Below, one piece after another: positions 4,772 through 6,209 of a stretch of DNA of 6,209 nucleotides (the stretch's first letter is position 1; each line of letters starts with the position of its first letter). This stretch comes from Thermodesulfatator sp. (GTDB lineage Bacteria; Desulfobacterota; Thermodesulfobacteria; Thermodesulfobacteriales; Thermodesulfobacteriaceae), in assembly GCA_026993045.1 (NCBI GenBank), contig JALWWR010000077.1, positions 1-6,209 of the forward strand. The letters run 5' to 3'. The position numbers and the translations under genes are program-made. The notes beneath the pieces are model-generated. The model searched no databases. It saw only the letters and a program-made list of their open reading frames with translations, and was not told the origin of the DNA.

Positions 4772-4856
4772 TGTCGCAATCTCAAAAAGTCTTTTGGGCC
4801 TCAAATCTTTTGTTTTTAAGAGTTTTAGGTGTCCTTTCGGATCTTTTCTTGCGACA
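4772..4856. promoter_or_regulatory. Candidate bent-DNA site flanked by inverted TGTCGCAA repeats
   Basis: TGTCGCAA (4772-4779) and its exact inverse TTGCGACA (4849-4856) flank 69 bases of A/T-tract-rich DNA. Tracts centred near 4793, 4804, 4815, 4825, 4836 and 4845 recur about every 10-11 bases, the spacing that gives intrinsic curvature. The site is only 14 bases upstream of the small terminase start. In lambda, the Nu1 binding sites (R sites of cosB) flank a bend next to the same gene, so a packaging recognition site is one reading. An operator for the downstream genes is the other. No protein binding is shown. Confidence 0.45.
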
Positions 4857-4940
4857 GACACGGCTTTTGCCGAGTTCAAAACGCCTCGCTCGCCGCAGGG
4901 GCTGGACCCTTCGCCCAAGGCCTTGAGAAGGACCCGTCCA

Positions 4941-5193
4941 CTAATGTGCCGAGGCATAGGCCAGATCCCAGGCATCAGCCAGGGTGTCCGTAACTCCGTG
5001 GTAGCACCTTGCCCAAAAGCTCCAGGGGTCCGATCCGGGGGCCCCGTGCCTGGCGGCAAGATCCAGGGCCACCGCCCTCAAGCCCCAGGGCCATCACCCG
5101 CCGCCTGGCCTCCGGTGGCAAACCTTCGCTTACCTCTTGAAGATGCTTAACTTCACGGAGTAAAATAGGATCTACCGCCGCTCGCTTTCCCAT
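4941..5193 (-). pseudogene. Frameshifted small gene (83 residues if one G is removed)
   Basis: The ATG at 5193 has GGAGG five bases upstream. The initial frame gives MGKRAAVDPILLREVKHLQE to about residue 38 (ARRRVMALGL), then turns into Gly/Arg-rich shadow sequence. Removing one base from the four-base run at 5083-5086 restores a natural-looking frame (RAVALDLAARHGAPGSDPWS and on to LADAWDLAYASAH) ending at a TAG at 4941-4943. This gives 83 residues, mainly helical. The real gene is therefore probably 83 residues with a one-base indel, either a true mutation or a base-calling error in a homopolymer. The family is not recognised. The gene overlaps the end of the 168-residue gene by 41 bases. 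Confidence 0.65.
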
Positions 5194-5659
5194 TCTGTCC
5201 TCCGACGCTGGCCCCGCACCTCCACGGGGCTTTTTCTTTAAGTAAAGGCTCCACGGCCTCAAGAAACCGCCTTGTCCGCTCCTTGGCCGCCTCAAGCATC
5301 CAGGACCGCCCGGTCTCAAGCTCCTCTAGGGTCCGCCTTATACACTTCTCAGGATCTAAGACTCGCTCCCATCTCCTTACTTCTATAGGAGCCATGGCCT
5401 TAAGCCTCGCCAGGACGTTCGGTTCAAGCAGTCGCCTGAGCCTTGCCGCAAGCTCCAGGGCCTCATCGTCTCCCTCTCGATGAGGTTTCACCTTCTGAGC
5501 CAGGGGAAAGGGCAAAGAGGGGTTTTCCCGCTCGGCTTCGGATCTCTCAGCGGGCACCGTGGAGGTCTCCTTTGCGCCCCCGGTCTCTCCGTTTGCCAGA
5601 GGCTTCAGGGGAAGGCCCTCCGCAAGATCAAAAAGGCTTGCTACCTCAAAATGGGACAT
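5153..5659 (-). CDS. Hypothetical protein, 168 residues
   Basis: The ATG at 5659 is preceded by GAGAGGAAG and overlaps the end of the preceding frameshifted gene by 14 bases. Residues 1-60 are polar and probably flexible (MSHFEVASLFDLAEGLPLKP onward). Residues 61-145 are strongly helical (DDEALELAARLRRLLEPNVL; RRTLEELETGRSWMLEAAKE; RRFLEAVEPLLKEK). The last 23 residues are Gly/Ser-rich and look less natural. A one-base slip at the A-run (5231-5235) would instead give a charged tail (SPVEVRGQRRRTEWESERR) ending at 5172. No known motif is seen. Its place upstream of a small terminase suggests a phage-accessory role, by inference only. Confidence 0.7.
   Translation of the reverse strand: MSHFEVASLFDLAEGLPLKPLANGETGGAKETSTVPAERSEAERENPSLPFPLAQKVKPHREGDDEALELAARLRRLLEPNVLARLKAMAPIEVRRWERVLDPEKCIRRTLEELETGRSWMLEAAKERTRRFLEAVEPLLKEKAPWRCGASVGGQNGKASGGRSYFTP
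5211..5235 (+). terminator. Terminator-like hairpin plus T-run on the plus strand, inside a minus-strand gene
   Basis: GCCCCG (5211-5216) and CGGGGC (5225-5230) form a perfect GC stem with an 8-base loop, followed directly by TTTTTCTTT. Read on the plus strand this is an ideal Rho-independent terminator, but no rightward gene precedes it. On the minus strand it is an A-rich run immediately followed by a hairpin within the 168-residue gene. It may stop antisense transcription, or it may be coincidental. Confidence 0.35.
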
Positions 5660-5868
5660 CTTCCTCTCCCTCTAGAGCTTTTCTTTTAAGGCCCAGCACT
5701 CGGTGACTCCTTCCGCCGATCTTGACCACCTTGGTAGGCACCTCCCAGGCCAACAACCCTCGACGCTTAAGCTCTCCATAAAGGCCCTTGCCCAGACGAA
5801 TCGGAGGCCGGTTCAATTTGCTGAGGTGAGAGGTTAACTCTCTCTCCGTGGCTTGGGGGAAAAGCCAT
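5646..5868 (-). pseudogene. Frameshifted small basic protein (73 residues if one C is removed)
   Basis: ATAGGAGGAAAT precedes the ATG at 5868, an excellent start, yet that frame ends after 33 residues. Removing one base from the five-base run at 5855-5859 gives MAFPQATERELTSHLSKLNR followed by a natural protein (RPPIRLGKGLYGELKRRGLL, then KVVKIGGRSHRVLGLKRKAL) ending at a TGA (5646-5648). That TGA overlaps the next gene's ATG by 14 bases. No usable start exists in the downstream frame, which supports a homopolymer indel. The 73-residue product is basic, with helix-helix-strand-strand character like a small winged helix, so DNA or RNA binding is plausible. The family is not recognised. Confidence 0.7.
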
Positions 5869-5880
5869 ATTTCCTCCTAT

Positions 5881-6125
5881 AATGGTTGTTGAGATGGTTG
5901 TCTGGAATTCAAAAATAGGGAATAAAAAGTTCTGGGCCAGGATGTGGAGGTGAAGGCCTTCATGTTTCCTGGGGCAAGATCCCGAAGAGGAGATTGGCCT
6001 CTCCCGTCTCGGCCCAGAGCCTTGATTACAATCGGCGCCTTGAGCGCTCCATTCAGGAGGTTAGGCCGGGCCGAATTACGGGAGCACTCCACATCCTCCA
6101 GAAATCTCAAAAAAGGAGGATAGGG
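5881..6125 (+). ncRNA. Putative left end of an IS110-family element with possible bridge-RNA region
   Basis: About 245 bases lacking a convincing gene precede a recombinase-like start. Members of IS110 carry a long non-coding left end that encodes a structured bridge RNA pairing with target and donor DNA. Potential local folds include TCCT-GGGG / CCC-AGGA (about 5967-5989) and GAGG / CCTC (5987-6002), and an 8-base direct repeat ATGGTTGT occurs at 5882-5889 and 5894-5901, near the presumed element boundary. Exact ends cannot be set from this window. The assignment depends on the identity of the adjacent partial gene. Confidence 0.35.
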
Positions 6126-6155
6126 ATGGCCGAGACTCTTTACGTCGGCATAGAC
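6126..6155 (+). pseudogene. Interrupted N-terminus of an IS110-like recombinase
   Basis: The ATG at 6126 follows AAGGAGG with a six-base spacing and encodes MAETLYVGID before a TGA. IS110-family recombinases typically begin with such a segment (…YVGIDVSK or GIDWS), in which the Asp is the first of the DEDD catalytic residues of the RuvC-like domain. The expected next residues are missing, and the TGA coincides with what looks like the end of another insertion sequence. Only ten residues are available, so the family call is moderate. A chance small open frame cannot be excluded, but the strong SD argues against it. Confidence 0.45.
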
Positions 6156-6209
6156 TGAAGTGCCCCCCGTTTTTTGCACACCTTTTATGTTAGGCGAAAA
6201 TACTAAGAA
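6156..6209. mobile_element. Possible terminus of a second insertion sequence (IS3-like), cut by window end
   Basis: Starting with TGAAGTGCCCCCCG and continuing TTTTTTGCACACC, the sequence changes character to AT-rich DNA with homopolymer runs. A TG-start, a C-run and a GCACACC block resemble the outer ends of IS3-family elements as I recall them. The element would run rightward out of the window, so no transposase or second inverted repeat can be checked. Confidence 0.3.

Noticed and set aside
4730..5059. 109-residue minus-strand open frame over the terminase upstream region
   Set aside because: It overlaps the restored 83-residue gene, the inverted repeats and the terminase start in another frame; no SD, and a Pro/Gly-rich shadow N-terminus.
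4794..5150. 118-residue plus-strand open frame
   Set aside because: Pro/Arg-rich shadow of the minus-strand genes with no ribosome binding site.
5877..6179. 100-residue minus-strand open frame across the right end
   Set aside because: It lacks an SD, has low-quality composition, crosses the apparent IS junction, and runs opposite to the better-supported rightward start at 6126.
1..6209. CRISPR array
   Set aside because: No regularly spaced repeats of suitable length; the repeats present are short and in two or three copies only.

Overview
The window looks like the accessory, phage-derived part of a bacterial genome, probably from a thermophile. The proteins are short, rich in Glu, Lys and Arg, and poor in Asn, Gln and Ser. 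Ribosome binding sites are unusually strong (AAGGAGG or AGGAGG before most starts), and genes are packed with 0-4 base gaps or short overlaps. The taxon cannot be read from the sequence. A thermophilic anaerobe such as a Thermodesulfobacteriota member is only a guess.

Layout. Positions 1-244 hold no gene but carry short repeats. A tRNA-Ile with anticodon UAU and an encoded CCA lies on the minus strand at 245-321. Upstream of it, a leftward operon (2929 to 392) encodes seven proteins: a four-cysteine zinc-ribbon-like phage protein, a 59-residue protein, a 100-residue protein, a 213-residue protein, a 38-residue single-span membrane protein, a cysteine-containing 134-residue protein, a 55-residue Cys/His protein and a coiled-coil protein with a C-terminal membrane anchor. 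Three of these (38, 55 and 59 residues) are small but have clear starts. The operon begins in a divergent control region (about 2935-3118) shared with a rightward ribbon-helix-helix regulator (3119-3301). That region has an exact TTGACA -35 box for the leftward operon, three ACTAGT palindromes, and two copies of a 10-base direct repeat.

A second leftward operon runs from 5868 to 3298. It has a small basic winged-helix-like protein (frameshifted), a 168-residue protein, an 83-residue protein (frameshifted), a lambda Nu1-type terminase small subunit, a small helix-turn-helix protein, a small helical putative antitoxin, and a Fic/Doc toxin with the motif HPFQDGNKRTA. No large terminase, capsid, integrase or replication gene is visible. 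The segment could be a phage satellite, a prophage remnant, or part of a prophage whose other modules lie outside.

Right end (5881-6209). A non-coding stretch of about 245 bases precedes a rightward start codon with an ideal ribosome binding site and the residues MAETLYVGID. This is the layout of an IS110-family element: a long left end, which in that family encodes the bridge RNA, followed by the recombinase with its first catalytic Asp. The frame stops immediately at a TGA that looks like the terminus of a second insertion sequence, possibly IS3-type.

Most notable points: (1) a candidate terminase-binding or operator site upstream of the small terminase gene, with inverted TGTCGCAA sites flanking helically phased A/T tracts; (2) a Doc toxin paired with a partner that does not look like Phd; (3) two single-base homopolymer frameshifts in neighbouring genes; (4) an apparent nested IS110 / second-IS junction; (5) the divergent regulator region.
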